Shown piece after piece: positions 49,653 through 59,197 of a DNA stretch of 64,000 nt (positions within the stretch are counted from its first letter, which is position 1; each line of letters starts with the position of its first letter). The stretch lies in contig NZ_CP074349.1 in assembly GCF_018343775.1 (NCBI RefSeq), forward strand, positions 3,772,001 through 3,836,000. The letters are read 5' to 3'. Origin of the DNA: Pseudomonas cichorii. GTDB taxonomy: Bacteria > Pseudomonadota > Gammaproteobacteria > Pseudomonadales > Pseudomonadaceae. A program made the position numbers and the translations under genes. The notes beneath the pieces were generated by a model that was not told the DNA's origin, searched no databases, and worked only from the letters and a program-made list of their open reading frames with translations.

Positions 49653-51563
49653 TCACTCGTCCAGTTCGGCCCAGCGCTCCAGCAAGGCATCAAGCTGAGC
49701 CTGCAGGCTTTCGACCTGAGCCAGCACCGCAGTGGTCTGCTCGGAAGAACGCTGATAGAAGCCCGGCTCGGCCATTTCGGCGGTCAGGGCAGCGATGAGC
49801 CCTTCCACTTCATCAATCTGCGCCGGCAAGGCTTCCAGTTCGCGCTGCTGCTTGTAGCTGAGCTTCTTTTTCGCAACCGGCATTTCCTGAGCGGCGACCG
49901 GTGCAGCCTGCACCACCGCGCTGTTCAGCTCGGCCTTGCCCGACTTGGTATCGGTCACGCCCAGCAGGCGCGGTGAACCGCCCTGACGCAGCCAGTCCTG
50001 ATAACCGCCGACGTATTCGCGAACCTTGCCTTCGCCCTCGAACACCAGCGTGCTGGTCACCACGTTGTCCAGGAATGCCCGGTCGTGACTGACCATCAGT
50101 ACGGTGCCCTTGAAGGTCAGCAGCACTTCTTCAAGCAGCTCCAGGGTTTCCACGTCCAGGTCGTTGGTCGGCTCATCGAGGACCAGTAGGTTGGCCGGCT
50201 TGCTGAACAGCTTGGCCAGCAACAGACGGGCACGCTCACCACCGGACAACGCCTTGACCGGCGTACGCGCACGTTGCGGGCTGAACAGGAAATCGCCCAG
50301 GTAGCTCAGGACGTGACGGCTCTGACCATCGATGTCGATGAAGTCACGACCTTCGGCCACGTTGTCGATCACGGTCTTTTCCAGATCGAGCTGGTGACGC
50401 AACTGGTCGAAGTAAGCGACGTCCAGACGAGTACCGACCTCGACCTTGCCCTCGGTAGGCTGCAGGTTGTCCAGCATCAGCTTGAGCAACGTGGTCTTGC
50501 CGGTACCGTTGGCACCCAGCAGGCCGATACGGTCCTCGCGCTGCAGGACCATGGAGAAATCCTTGATCAGCGTCGGACCGCCCGGATGAGCGAAGCTGAC
50601 GCCTTCCAGCACCATCACCTGCTTGCCGGATTTCTCCGCAGTATCGAGCTGGATATTCGCCTTGCCGGTACGCTCGCGACGCTCGCTGCGCTCGACGCGC
50701 AGAGCCTTGAGGGCGCGCACACGACCTTCGTTACGGGTACGACGGGCCTTGATGCCCTGACGAATCCACACTTCTTCCTGAGCCAGACGCTTGTCGAACA
50801 GGGCATTGGCGGTTTCTTCCGCAGCCAGTGCCGCTTCCTTGTGGACCAGGAAGCTGGCGTAGTCGCCGTTCCAGTCGATCAGGCCGCCACGGTCGAGTTC
50901 CAGAATACGGGTCGCCAGGTTCTGCAGGAATGCCCGGTCGTGGGTGATAAACAACACAGCGCCCTGGAAATCCTTGAGGGCTTCTTCAAGCCAGGCGATT
51001 GCGCCGATGTCCAGGTGGTTGGTCGGTTCGTCGAGCAGCAGCAGATCCGGCTCGGAAACCAGTGCCTGGGCCAGCAGCACACGGCGACGCCAGCCACCGG
51101 ACAACTCGGCCAGGGTCTTGTCAGCCGGCAGTTGCAGGCGGCTCAGGGTGCTGTCGACCAATTGCTGCAGACGCCAGCCGTCACGAGCTTCGAGTTCCTG
51201 CTGGACATGCATGAGCTTGTTGAGGTCTTCCTCGGTCACGCAGTTCTGGGCAAGGTGATGATACTGGGCGAGCAAGGAGCCCACGCCATCAAGGCCTTCG
51301 GCGACCACGTCAAAGACGGTCCGCTCGTCGGCCACAGGCAATTCCTGGGGCAACTCGCCGATCTTGAGGCCAGGCGCACGCCAGACAGCGCCGTCATCGG
51401 GCTTCTGCACGCCCTTGACCAGCTTCAACATGCTGGATTTGCCTGTACCGTTACGGCCGATGATGCACACCCGCTCACCACGGGCGATCTGCCAGGACAC
51501 CTTGTCCAACAACGGCATGGCGCCGAAAGCAAGGGACACATCGCTGAATTTGAGCAGGGTCAT
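49653..51563 (-). CDS. uup: ABC-F family ATPase Uup
   Basis: 636 residues from ATG 51563 with GGAGAAG upstream. Two ABC ATPase modules without membrane segments: Walker A GRNGTGKSSMLKLVKG and GANGTGKTTLLKLMLD; signatures LSGGWRRRVLLAQAL and LSGGERARLLLAKLF; Walker B LLLDEPTNHLD and LVLDEPTNDLD. A linker joins them, and a C-terminal coiled coil (KKKLSYKQQRELEALPAQID to the end) is typical of Uup. It binds DNA/ribosomes and affects precise excision of transposons and branched DNA intermediates in E. coli. Divergent from slt. Confidence 0.94.
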   Translation of the reverse strand: MTLLKFSDVSLAFGAMPLLDKVSWQIARGERVCIIGRNGTGKSSMLKLVKGVQKPDDGAVWRAPGLKIGELPQELPVADERTVFDVVAEGLDGVGSLLAQYHHLAQNCVTEEDLNKLMHVQQELEARDGWRLQQLVDSTLSRLQLPADKTLAELSGGWRRRVLLAQALVSEPDLLLLDEPTNHLDIGAIAWLEEALKDFQGAVLFITHDRAFLQNLATRILELDRGGLIDWNGDYASFLVHKEAALAAEETANALFDKRLAQEEVWIRQGIKARRTRNEGRVRALKALRVERSERRERTGKANIQLDTAEKSGKQVMVLEGVSFAHPGGPTLIKDFSMVLQREDRIGLLGANGTGKTTLLKLMLDNLQPTEGKVEVGTRLDVAYFDQLRHQLDLEKTVIDNVAEGRDFIDIDGQSRHVLSYLGDFLFSPQRARTPVKALSGGERARLLLAKLFSKPANLLVLDEPTNDLDVETLELLEEVLLTFKGTVLMVSHDRAFLDNVVTSTLVFEGEGKVREYVGGYQDWLRQGGSPRLLGVTDTKSGKAELNSAVVQAAPVAAQEMPVAKKKLSYKQQRELEALPAQIDEVEGLIAALTAEMAEPGFYQRSSEQTTAVLAQVESLQAQLDALLERWAELDE

Positions 51564-51769
51564 GATCTTCTCCAAAAACCGGGCGCGCATTCTACCTGAG
51601 ATCACCCGTGGATGTCGGCATTCATGCCACCGGGCAGCGACAGAGTGTGAAGGCCTTATAACATCCGGTTTCATTCAAGGGCGTTACAGCCTGCGGCAAT
51701 GCTTTCACCCGAGGCTGGCAAAAGGCTAAGCTAGCGGCACTTTTCACGAATCATCTGCTCGGAAGTCTC

Positions 51770-53698
51770 ATGCGCAGTCGCTTGTTCAGCTTTTTATCCT
51801 GCCTGCTGCTCTCTGCCACCGCGGCCCAGAACGCTCACGCGGCAGACCTCAGCCAACAACGCCAATATTACGACGAAGCAAAACGGGCACTGGCCAAGGG
51901 TGATTCGGGCCCTTATCAAATGTACAAATCGGCACTGGCCACTTACCCGCTGGAGCCCTACCTCGAATACGACGAACTGACTGCGCGCCTCAAGACCGCC
52001 AGCAATCAGGAAATAGAACGATTCCTGGCCGAACACGGCGACCTGCCCCAGGCCAACTGGATGAAACTGCGCTGGTTGCGCTGGCTGGCCGAACGCGGCG
52101 ACTGGCAGCCCTTCGTCAAGTACTACAGCCCCAAGATGAATTTTGTCGAACTGGACTGCCTGTACGGCCAATACCAGTTGAACAACAATCTGCGCGCCGA
52201 AGGCTATGCCAACGCCGAAAAGCTGTGGATGACCGGCAAAACCCAGCCGGCCGCCTGCGATGCATTCTTCAGCCAGTGGGCTGCCGCTGGCCAGTTGACC
52301 GAACAGAAACGCTGGCAGCGTGCCAAGCTGGCAGCCCAGGCGCGCAACTACAGTCTGGCGAACACCCTGGTCAACAGCCTCAACTCTCTGGCGCCTCAGG
52401 GCAAGTTGCTGCTGGCCGTTGCCCAGAAACCGGAGATGCTCAATAACCCGACGCAGTTCGCTCCTGTGGATGAAGCCATGTCAGATGTGGTGGGTCTGGG
52501 CTTGCGTCGCCTCGCCAGACAGGACCCGCAAAAAGCCCTGGCCATGCTCGACGGTTACGCCGCGACCATGCACTTCTCCCGTGAAGAACAGGTGGAGATC
52601 GCAAAGGAAATCGGCCTGACCCTGGCCCGTCGCTATGACGACCGAGCTCTGGAGGTCATGACCAAATACGACCCCGAGCTGCAGGACAACACTGTGACCG
52701 AGTGGCGCCTGCGCCTGCTGTTACGCCTGGGACGCTGGGAGGATGCCTACGAACTGGCACGCCGCCTGCCTCAGGATCTGGCAAGCACCAACCGCTGGCG
52801 CTATTGGGAAGCTCGCGCACTCGAGCTTGCCCAGCCGAACAACCCGCTGATCCCGAGCCTGTACAAGGACGTGGCCAAGGAACGCGATTTCTATGGCTTC
52901 CTGGCGGCCGACCGGACCCAGAGCCCATACCAGCTCAACAACAAGCCTCTGGCGCTCAGCCCTGCCCTGGTCAACAAGGTTCGCAACACGCCGGGCATAC
53001 GCCGCGCCCTGGAGTTTCATGATCGCGGCGAAATCGTCGACGGTCGTCGCGAGTGGTATCACGTCAGCCGTCTGTTCAGCCGTGACGAAATGGTTGCCCA
53101 GGCCAGGCTGGCCTATGACATGAAGTGGTACTTCCCGGCGATTCGCACCATCAGTCAGGCGCAGTACTGGGACGATCTGGATATCCGCTTCCCCATGGCC
53201 CACCGCGACACACTGGTCCGTGAAGCTCAGGTACGCGGCCTCCATTCGAGCTGGGTATTCGCCATTACCCGCCAGGAAAGCGCATTCATGGACGACGCCC
53301 GTTCAGGCGTGGGTGCCAGCGGCCTGATGCAGTTGATGCCGGCCACCGCCAAGGAAACCGCCCGCAAGTTCAGCATTCCGCTGGCCTCGCCACAGCAGGT
53401 GTTCAATCCTGACAAGAACATTCAACTGGGTGCTGCCTACCTGAGCCAGGTTCACGGTCAGTTCAATGGCAACCGGGTGCTCGCCTCCGCCGCTTACAAC
53501 GCTGGCCCGGGCCGCGTTCGCCAATGGCTCAAGGGCGCGAACCATCTGGCATTCGATGTCTGGGTAGAAAGCATTCCCTTCGATGAAACCCGCCAGTACG
53601 TGCAAAACGTGCTGTCTTATTCCGTGATCTACGGGCAGAAGCTCAATTCACCACAGCCGCTGGTGGATTGGCATGAGCGGTTCTTCGACGATCTGTAA
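51770..53698 (+). CDS. slt: Soluble lytic murein transglycosylase
   Basis: 642 residues. Signal peptide (LFSFLSCLLLSATAAQNAHA), long helical U-shaped domain with TPR-like repeats, then the lysozyme-like SLT catalytic domain. The catalytic Glu is in FAITRQESAFMDDARSGVGA (about residue 503), followed by SGLMQLMPATAKETARKF and ASAAYNAGPGRVRQWL. It cleaves peptidoglycan in the periplasm to 1,6-anhydromuropeptides, the pool later processed by NagZ. A GC-rich hairpin follows the stop. Confidence 0.96.
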   Translation: MRSRLFSFLSCLLLSATAAQNAHAADLSQQRQYYDEAKRALAKGDSGPYQMYKSALATYPLEPYLEYDELTARLKTASNQEIERFLAEHGDLPQANWMKLRWLRWLAERGDWQPFVKYYSPKMNFVELDCLYGQYQLNNNLRAEGYANAEKLWMTGKTQPAACDAFFSQWAAAGQLTEQKRWQRAKLAAQARNYSLANTLVNSLNSLAPQGKLLLAVAQKPEMLNNPTQFAPVDEAMSDVVGLGLRRLARQDPQKALAMLDGYAATMHFSREEQVEIAKEIGLTLARRYDDRALEVMTKYDPELQDNTVTEWRLRLLLRLGRWEDAYELARRLPQDLASTNRWRYWEARALELAQPNNPLIPSLYKDVAKERDFYGFLAADRTQSPYQLNNKPLALSPALVNKVRNTPGIRRALEFHDRGEIVDGRREWYHVSRLFSRDEMVAQARLAYDMKWYFPAIRTISQAQYWDDLDIRFPMAHRDTLVREAQVRGLHSSWVFAITRQESAFMDDARSGVGASGLMQLMPATAKETARKFSIPLASPQQVFNPDKNIQLGAAYLSQVHGQFNGNRVLASAAYNAGPGRVRQWLKGANHLAFDVWVESIPFDETRQYVQNVLSYSVIYGQKLNSPQPLVDWHERFFDDL

Positions 53699-53706
53699 AC
53701 GCTGCT

Positions 53707-53739
53707 GGAGGGCAAGTCAGCCGCGCTGCCTTGCCCTCC
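53707..53739. terminator. Hairpin between slt and MOSC gene
   Basis: GGAGGGCAAG/CTTGCCCTCC, a ten-base-pair stem between two convergent stops. The T tail is poor on both strands, so termination is probable but not certain. Confidence 0.6.
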
Positions 53740-53752
53740 TCGACACAGCCAG

Positions 53753-54562
53753 TTACTCCAGAATCTCCACCGGCATCCCCACTTCCAGCACACCCGGCCC
53801 GTCATTGACCATATTCTGGCCAAACATCACATCCCCCTCGACTTCACGATAAGTCTTGAGAGTCGTCAGAGGCTCACGGTCTTCGCTGCGCTGGCCGGTA
53901 GCCGGATCGATGGTGGTCAGGATGCAGCGTGCGCAAGGCTTGAGGATGCGAAACTCCATCTCACCGATGCGGATGCGTTTCCAGTTGTCCTCGGCAAAGG
54001 CCTCGGCACCTTCGATGACCAGATTGGGCCTGAAGCGCAGCATCTCCTGAGGACGCCCGATTCTGGCAGACAGATCGTCGAGCGAACCCTGGCCAATGAG
54101 CAGCAAGGGGAAACCATCGGCAAACGAAACCTTGTCAGCGCCTGTGCCATAGCCACTGGGCAGCGAGCGTGCGCGATCCACCGGCACATACACCATGCGG
54201 GTCGGCTTGCCGATGAATTCGCTGACCCAGGCGGCCGCCTCCTCTCCCGCATCCGGCACCTGCAAGGTATCGCGCCAGACCGTCACACCGCGCAGAGTCG
54301 CCTCCACATCGACAGGCAGAGCCACATCCAGAGGCTGGAAACCGGGAGCAGAAAGGGTCACACCACCTGCCGCATTCCACAGAACGGACAGTTGCGACAT
54401 GTGCGGCAAGGCACGCTGAGTGAAGAACCGTCCGCTGTTTGCGTCCACCAGCATCCAGCGTCGATCGCCTGCCAGCCCCAACTCATCGAACGCTGCGCGC
54501 TGCAGCACTTCGGCTTTACAGGATTTGAGGGGGAAACGATAAAGAGAAGCGAGACGTAGCAT
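53753..54562 (-). CDS. MOSC-domain protein (YcbX-like)
   Basis: 269 residues or so from ATG 54562 with AGGA seven bases upstream. N-terminal MOSC beta-barrel (LRLASLYRFPLKSCKAEVLQ, then LGLAGDRRWMLVDANSGRF) and C-terminal MOSC domain with the conserved Cys in LKPCARCILTTIDPATGQRS. Such proteins bind molybdenum cofactor and in E. coli detoxify N-hydroxylated bases; the ferredoxin domain of full YcbX is missing, as in many pseudomonads. Convergent with slt. Confidence 0.9.
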   Translation of the reverse strand: MLRLASLYRFPLKSCKAEVLQRAAFDELGLAGDRRWMLVDANSGRFFTQRALPHMSQLSVLWNAAGGVTLSAPGFQPLDVALPVDVEATLRGVTVWRDTLQVPDAGEEAAAWVSEFIGKPTRMVYVPVDRARSLPSGYGTGADKVSFADGFPLLLIGQGSLDDLSARIGRPQEMLRFRPNLVIEGAEAFAEDNWKRIRIGEMEFRILKPCARCILTTIDPATGQRSEDREPLTTLKTYREVEGDVMFGQNMVNDGPGVLEVGMPVEILE

Positions 54563-54644
54563 TGCCTGTTCCTTGGTGGCTCGAAAAACTGCGACATGAA
54601 AGTCGCAGCTTATACGAGGCGCCCCAGGCAAAGCAGCAAATGTT

Positions 54645-55577
54645 TCAGCCGTCGCTGACCATCAACAGGCGCTGGCGTACGACTTCAACCAGTTTGTCGG
54701 GCTGGAACTTGGAGAGGAAGTTGTCGCAACCGACCTTCTTGACCATGGATTCGTTGAAACTGCCGGACAATGAGGTGTGCAACACGATGTACAGACTGCG
54801 CAGACGCGGGTCGTTGCGGATTTCCGTGGTCAGGCGATAACCGTCCATTTCAGGCATCTCGGCATCGGTAAAGACCATCAGCAGTTTTTCCTCGACGTTC
54901 TCCCCGGCGTCCGCCCAGCCCTTGAGCATGTTCAGCGCCTTGAGACCATCGCTGGCCACATGCAGCTTGAGCCCCAGTTGCGAAAGAGTGTCGCGCAATT
55001 GGGCCAGAGCCACCTTGGAGTCGTCCACCAGAAGGATTTCACGACCACGAGCCTGCTCCAGAGCCGGATCTTCCAGCTTCTCGCGGGACACCTTGGCGTT
55101 GTAGGGCACGATCTCGGCGAGGACTTTTTCCACGTCGATAATCTCCACCAACTGGTCATCGACCTTGCTGATGGCAGTCAGGTAATGCTGGCGACCGGCG
55201 CTGGCTGGCGGCGGCATGATTGCATCCCAGTTCATGTTGACGATACGGTCCACGCCGCCGACCAGGAACGCCTGCACGGAGCGGTTGTATTCGGTCACGA
55301 TGATGGTGCTGCCCGGGCCTGGAACCAGCGGGCGCATGCCGATCGCCTGGGACAGGTCGATCACCGGCAGCGTCTGGCCACGCAGGTTGACCACACCACA
55401 GACAAAGGAGTGACGCTGCGGCATCAGGGTCAGCTTGGGTAGCTGGAGCACTTCCTGGACCTTGAACACGTTGATCGCGAACAACTGACGACCGGCAAGG
55501 CGAAACATGAGGATTTCCAGGCGATTCTCGCCCACCAGCTGTGTGCGTTGATCTACTGTGTCGAGAATGCCAGCCAT
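54645..55577 (-). CDS. CheV-type chemotaxis coupling protein (CheW-REC)
   Basis: 310 residues. N-terminal CheW domain (ILMFRLAGRQLFAINVFKVQ, then CGVVNLRGQTLPVIDLSQAI) fused to a receiver domain with acidic pair EILLVDDSKVAL, phospho-acceptor Asp in LMVFTDAEMPEMDGYRL, Thr/Ser in VLHTSLSG and Lys in FLSKF. CheV links chemoreceptors to CheA and may act as a phosphate sink or adaptor. It stands alone here, away from a che operon, as usual for Pseudomonas CheV paralogues. Confidence 0.93.
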   Translation of the reverse strand: MAGILDTVDQRTQLVGENRLEILMFRLAGRQLFAINVFKVQEVLQLPKLTLMPQRHSFVCGVVNLRGQTLPVIDLSQAIGMRPLVPGPGSTIIVTEYNRSVQAFLVGGVDRIVNMNWDAIMPPPASAGRQHYLTAISKVDDQLVEIIDVEKVLAEIVPYNAKVSREKLEDPALEQARGREILLVDDSKVALAQLRDTLSQLGLKLHVASDGLKALNMLKGWADAGENVEEKLLMVFTDAEMPEMDGYRLTTEIRNDPRLRSLYIVLHTSLSGSFNESMVKKVGCDNFLSKFQPDKLVEVVRQRLLMVSDG

Positions 55578-55878
55578 TTATAGCTCCTGAAGCGTTGATC
55601 ACGATGGGTCTGCAGTACCTGTATCGGCTGCAACAGCCCGGACCTTAATAGCCATAAATACAATGTCCAAGCATTGATGTCACATTACCATCATGCTTTA
55701 CTGATGTCGCACTGCCTGCGGTCAAATATGACAGAAAACTCTTCTTTGACCCCTACAAAAAACAGACTCGACGCATTCGAGCCTAGGGGTACCCCTGAGC
55801 CCTTATCAGGGCTGACCTGATATTCTCAACTCCCAATAGCCATTATTGTGACGCCATTCACAGTGAACGAATGGAATC
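55578..55878. other. Intergenic region between cheV-type gene and small ORFs
   Basis: No gene seen. It contains a perfect 12-base palindrome, AGGGGTACCCCT at 55785-55796, immediately followed by an AGCCCT/AGGGCT hairpin at 55798-55813. These could be an operator and a leader structure for the plus-strand genes that follow. AT-rich promoter-like sequence occurs around 55640-55740. Confidence 0.5.
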
Positions 55879-56076
55879 ATGCCTGTGTTCGTGTTCCAGT
55901 CCGACAACGGTTTGGCGCCACTCAAGGCTTCATTTTTCAGATGTTCACAAGCAATCCTTAAGCAATATTCGGAAACCCCCTACATACATTCATTTGAAAT
56001 CACCATTAACTGTCGTCCATTCGCTGCGGGCGAAACAAATTCGCTACCTGAAATGCGTGGAGACAGAGGATGCTGA
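55879..56076 (+). CDS. Possible small protein of unknown function
   Basis: 65 residues from ATG 55879 (MPVFVFQSDNGLAPLKASFF). Reason for listing: its stop overlaps the ATG of the next ORF in an ATGCTGA arrangement, as in translationally coupled genes. Against it: codon use is less regular than in neighbours, the ribosome-binding site is weak (TGGA), and no homologue is recognised. An alternative overlapping frame from 55871 is equally open. Confidence 0.35.
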   Translation: MPVFVFQSDNGLAPLKASFFRCSQAILKQYSETPYIHSFEITINCRPFAAGETNSLPEMRGDRGC

Positions 56077-56480
56077 ACAGTAATGAGTGGCAGGAAAAAC
56101 ACGATCAGTTCCTTAGCAACTCGCAGAACCTTCTCTGCAAGTCAGAGGAATGCCTGTCACACCTGGAAATGATCGGCGACGATGAAGACGCCATCGAAGG
56201 CCTGCTGACCAATCTGCTCAAACTGAGCCTCGAAGCACAGAGCGCTTCGATCGAAAGCCTTGCCGATTTCTCCAGAAAGCTGCAGCAGTGGCTCAGCGAA
56301 GCCTGCCAGTACCCGGGCTTTTCGCCGGAAATCCTGAATACGCTGAAAAGCTGCCTGGAATTGATGTCCTGGCAACTGGAACTGATCGATCCGCAAACCG
56401 GCGAACTGCTCATGGATTGCGATGAGCAGCAGGCGCTTCTGGCAAAGTTGTCTGAAATCTCCAGTATCAGCGACCAGTAA
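56070..56480 (+). CDS. Hypothetical helical acidic protein
   Basis: 136 residues. Strongly acidic and helical throughout (NLLCKSEECLSHLEMIGDDE, then LLTNLLKLSLEAQSASIESL, then LNTLKSCLELMSWQLELID), without membrane segment or signal. AGAGG lies just upstream of the ATG. Base composition and codon use fit a real Pseudomonas gene. It is 266 bases upstream of the sensor kinase on the same strand. No family recognised; a regulatory or adaptor role is only a guess. Confidence 0.65.
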   Translation: MLNSNEWQEKHDQFLSNSQNLLCKSEECLSHLEMIGDDEDAIEGLLTNLLKLSLEAQSASIESLADFSRKLQQWLSEACQYPGFSPEILNTLKSCLELMSWQLELIDPQTGELLMDCDEQQALLAKLSEISSISDQ

Positions 56481-56746
56481 CAGCAGGTTTACAAGCCATC
56501 CCTGCCCAAAGCCCCTTCCTTTTTAAACTCTGCAACCCCATGAAAACATCCAGAAACATTATTAAGAATGCCCACCACACATATTGACCGGCAATTTTCT
56601 GTTTACAGAAATGCAGGTTAACCATTAAATCGTCCTGCATTGAGACAAGATTACTGACCGGGAATGGACAGACTCTTGAGTTGACGAGCTGTTATACAAC
56701 TGCCGGATATCGATCCGCACCGACCATACAAGTGGCGCCATTCGTT

Positions 56747-57640
56747 ATGCATGTCAGCAGGAAGCTCTCAGGGTTTCGATACCTGAACACGAAAAACGGC
56801 CACTGGCTGACCAATGCACTGTGCATAAGCGCAATCCTGGGCAACATCGGGCTGTTCCTGAGTACCGATGCCCTGCCCCTTCCACTGCTTGCCCTCAACC
56901 TGATCACCTTCATCAGTATCTGGCTCACCCAACTGCGCAACCGCCAGCTGATCCAGCTCAAGCCTCAGGAACTGGCCGAACGTATGCTGGAGGTTCAGGA
57001 AAGCGAACGTCATCGACTCAGCCGGGAACTGCACGACGACATCGGACAGATGCTCACTGCGGCAAAGATCCAGTGCAACTGGCTGGAGCGTCGCCTGCCC
57101 GCAGAGGCGCAATCCCACGGCGCACAGCTGAATGCCATCCTTGAAGAAACCCTGGATAAAGTGCGCGACCTGTCCAGCATTCTCAATCCCCGCCAGCTGT
57201 CGAGCCTGGGACTGGAGGCCAGCCTGCGAGCCCATCTGCTGAAGAACCTCAGCGACAGTCAGGTACGCTGGAGCCTGGAGTGTCAGCAGCGGCTGGCCGG
57301 CATTCCCGAAGAAATGGCCATGGCCGCCTTTCGTATCGCTCAGGAGGCCGTGACCAACGTGCTGCGTCACTCCCATGCGAAAAACCTGCTGGTGCGCCTG
57401 CAGCGCCTGCCCGGCGGGCTTTCGCTCTTTATCTCGGATGACGGCGTCGGCTTCGAGCCAACAGACAACCCCGCAGATGCCGGCCAGCGCGGCATGGCAG
57501 GCATGGCCGAACGCGTCGCCTTGCTCAATGGTTCCTGGAGCCTGCACAGCACGCCGGGGCAAGGCACACAGATCGACGTATTGTTTCCCTGGGCCCCTCG
57601 TACACACGAGCGGGCCAATGCACACAAGAAGCCTCAATGA
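56747..57640 (+). CDS. NarX-type sensor histidine kinase (HisKA_3)
   Basis: 297 residues from ATG 56747 (a TTG at 56681 would add 22 residues of unlikely sequence). Two short hydrophobic segments (ALCISAILGNIGLFLSTDAL, LLALNLITFISIWLTQL) leave almost no periplasmic sensor. The kinase has HisKA_3 box ESERHRLSRELHDDIGQML and ATPase motifs EAVTNVLRHSHA, ISDDGVGF and GMAGMAERVALLNG. Its stop overlaps the regulator start (ATGA), so it is paired with the LuxR-type regulator at 57637. With no evident sensor domain, the signal may be membrane-borne. Confidence 0.92.
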   Translation: MHVSRKLSGFRYLNTKNGHWLTNALCISAILGNIGLFLSTDALPLPLLALNLITFISIWLTQLRNRQLIQLKPQELAERMLEVQESERHRLSRELHDDIGQMLTAAKIQCNWLERRLPAEAQSHGAQLNAILEETLDKVRDLSSILNPRQLSSLGLEASLRAHLLKNLSDSQVRWSLECQQRLAGIPEEMAMAAFRIAQEAVTNVLRHSHAKNLLVRLQRLPGGLSLFISDDGVGFEPTDNPADAGQRGMAGMAERVALLNGSWSLHSTPGQGTQIDVLFPWAPRTHERANAHKKPQ

Positions 57641-58296
57641 CTTGCAATCTACTGCTGATCGATGACCACTCGCTGATCAGGGCGGGCGTACGCGCTCTGA
57701 TTTCAGACATTCCCGGCTACGCCGTCATTGGCGAAGCGGCCGATGGCAGCCAGCTGGCGAGCCTTGCGCTCGAACTGCAACCTGACATCATCCTTCTGGA
57801 CATTACCATGAAGGACACCAATGGCCTGGATGCTCTGGAGCAACTGCTTGCGGTACAGCCCCACAGCAAAGTGCTGATCATCTCCATGCACACCGACCCC
57901 GACACAATCATGGGCGCCCTGGAAATGGGGGCTCACGGCTATCTGCTCAAGGATGCTACCGCCAGAGAGCTGGAGCAGGCGCTGGAAGCCCTGCGCAACG
58001 ACGAACGCTATCTGAGCCCCGCCATCGCCCATACCGTGATCAACCGGGCCTTGCGCGGTCCGCGCACCAACAGGTCCGAAGCCCTGGACAAATACAATCT
58101 CACCGCTCGCCAACTGGAGATACTGCGTCTGGTGGTACGAGGCAAATCCACCCGGGAAATCGCCATTGGACTGGGCCTGAGCATCAAGACCGTGGAGAGT
58201 CACCGATCGCAGATCATGAAGCGCCTGCAGATCTACGATGTTGCCGGGTTGGTACTGTTCAGCGTGCGTGAACGGATCATCAGTCTGGACGATTGA
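57637..58296 (+). CDS. NarL/LuxR-type response regulator
   Basis: 219 residues. Receiver domain with LLLIDDHSLIRAGVRAL, phospho-acceptor Asp in IILLDITMKDTNG and Lys in GYLLKDATAREL. LuxR HTH from about residue 150 (LTARQLEILRLVVRGKSTRE, then LGLSIKTVESHRSQIMKRL). Translationally coupled to the kinase gene. Its 3' end overlaps the end of convergent yegS by 17 bases. Targets unknown. It is a full version of the domain pair that is scrambled in the 537-2186 chimera, but from a different lineage. Confidence 0.94.
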   Translation: MTCNLLLIDDHSLIRAGVRALISDIPGYAVIGEAADGSQLASLALELQPDIILLDITMKDTNGLDALEQLLAVQPHSKVLIISMHTDPDTIMGALEMGAHGYLLKDATARELEQALEALRNDERYLSPAIAHTVINRALRGPRTNRSEALDKYNLTARQLEILRLVVRGKSTREIAIGLGLSIKTVESHRSQIMKRLQIYDVAGLVLFSVRERIISLDD

Positions 58297-59197
58297 GCGC
58301 CTGAACCGCTCCGAGTACAGGTGAATTCTTCGGCAGATGGACCTGCAAGGCCGCCGGACGTGCCACGAAACGCAGGTTCTCGCCCGATAGCGGCTCACCA
58401 TCCAGATTGATGTCCAGCCCCTGGGCAGACTTGAGTTCGACCCAGGGCAAGCGGGCACGTACAAACATGTTGTCGATCCCCAGGCCGCCTTCGAGCAGGC
58501 TCTTGAGCGTGCCGACCACTTCCTGGGGCGCTGGCAGGATGCTGATATCCAGCATGCCATCATCGACCATCGCCTCTGGACACAGCACATGTCCGCCTCC
58601 GGCCTGACGACCGTTACCGATGCCCAGGGCCAACAGATTGCCACGCCAGTGGAAGTCCGGCCCGACCAGCTCACCGTGAGCAGCATGCAGCTCGCTGAAG
58701 CGCGACAGCCCGGTAAACAGATAGGCTGCGCCGCCCAGCACCTTTTTCAGGTCTTCGGACGTATTGGCCGTGACCTGGCTGCCAAAGCCACCGGTGGCCA
58801 TGTTCAGGAACAATTTGCCGCCGACTTCGCCGAGGTCCACTGCACGCGGCTCCACATCCAGCAGATCCAGCGCGTCAGCCACTTCCAGCGGTACACCAGC
58901 AGCCCGGGCGAAATCGTTGGCAGTGCCCAGTGGCAGGATAACCATACTGCTGTTGGTACGAGCCTGGGCCAGCGCTTCGGCTATGTCGCGTACCGTCCCG
59001 TCACCGCCTCCGGCAATGATATGCCGGTGCCCTGCGGCCAGCGCCTCGGTGACCAGCCGCTGGGCATCACCGCCCTCCCAGGTCAGTCGCACATCAAGGT
59101 CCCAACCTTGTTTGCGCTTTTCCAGCACGGCGTTGCGGACATCCTCGTTAAGCGACTGCTTGCCGTGCAGAATCAGAATCGCTCTGCGTTTTGTCAT
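58280..59197 (-). CDS. yegS: Lipid kinase YegS-like (diacylglycerol kinase family)
   Basis: 305 residues from ATG 59197 with GGAGG upstream. Catalytic domain signature GGGDGTVRDIAEALAQ with preceding HRHIIAGG, LPLGTANDFARAAGVP, and a beta-sandwich C-terminal half. It phosphorylates lipids such as phosphatidylglycerol or diacylglycerol at the membrane; the substrate here is unproven. It overlaps the convergent regulator gene by 17 bases, and its upstream region is the long psl leader. Confidence 0.93.
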   Translation of the reverse strand: MTKRRAILILHGKQSLNEDVRNAVLEKRKQGWDLDVRLTWEGGDAQRLVTEALAAGHRHIIAGGGDGTVRDIAEALAQARTNSSMVILPLGTANDFARAAGVPLEVADALDLLDVEPRAVDLGEVGGKLFLNMATGGFGSQVTANTSEDLKKVLGGAAYLFTGLSRFSELHAAHGELVGPDFHWRGNLLALGIGNGRQAGGGHVLCPEAMVDDGMLDISILPAPQEVVGTLKSLLEGGLGIDNMFVRARLPWVELKSAQGLDINLDGEPLSGENLRFVARPAALQVHLPKNSPVLGAVQALNRPD

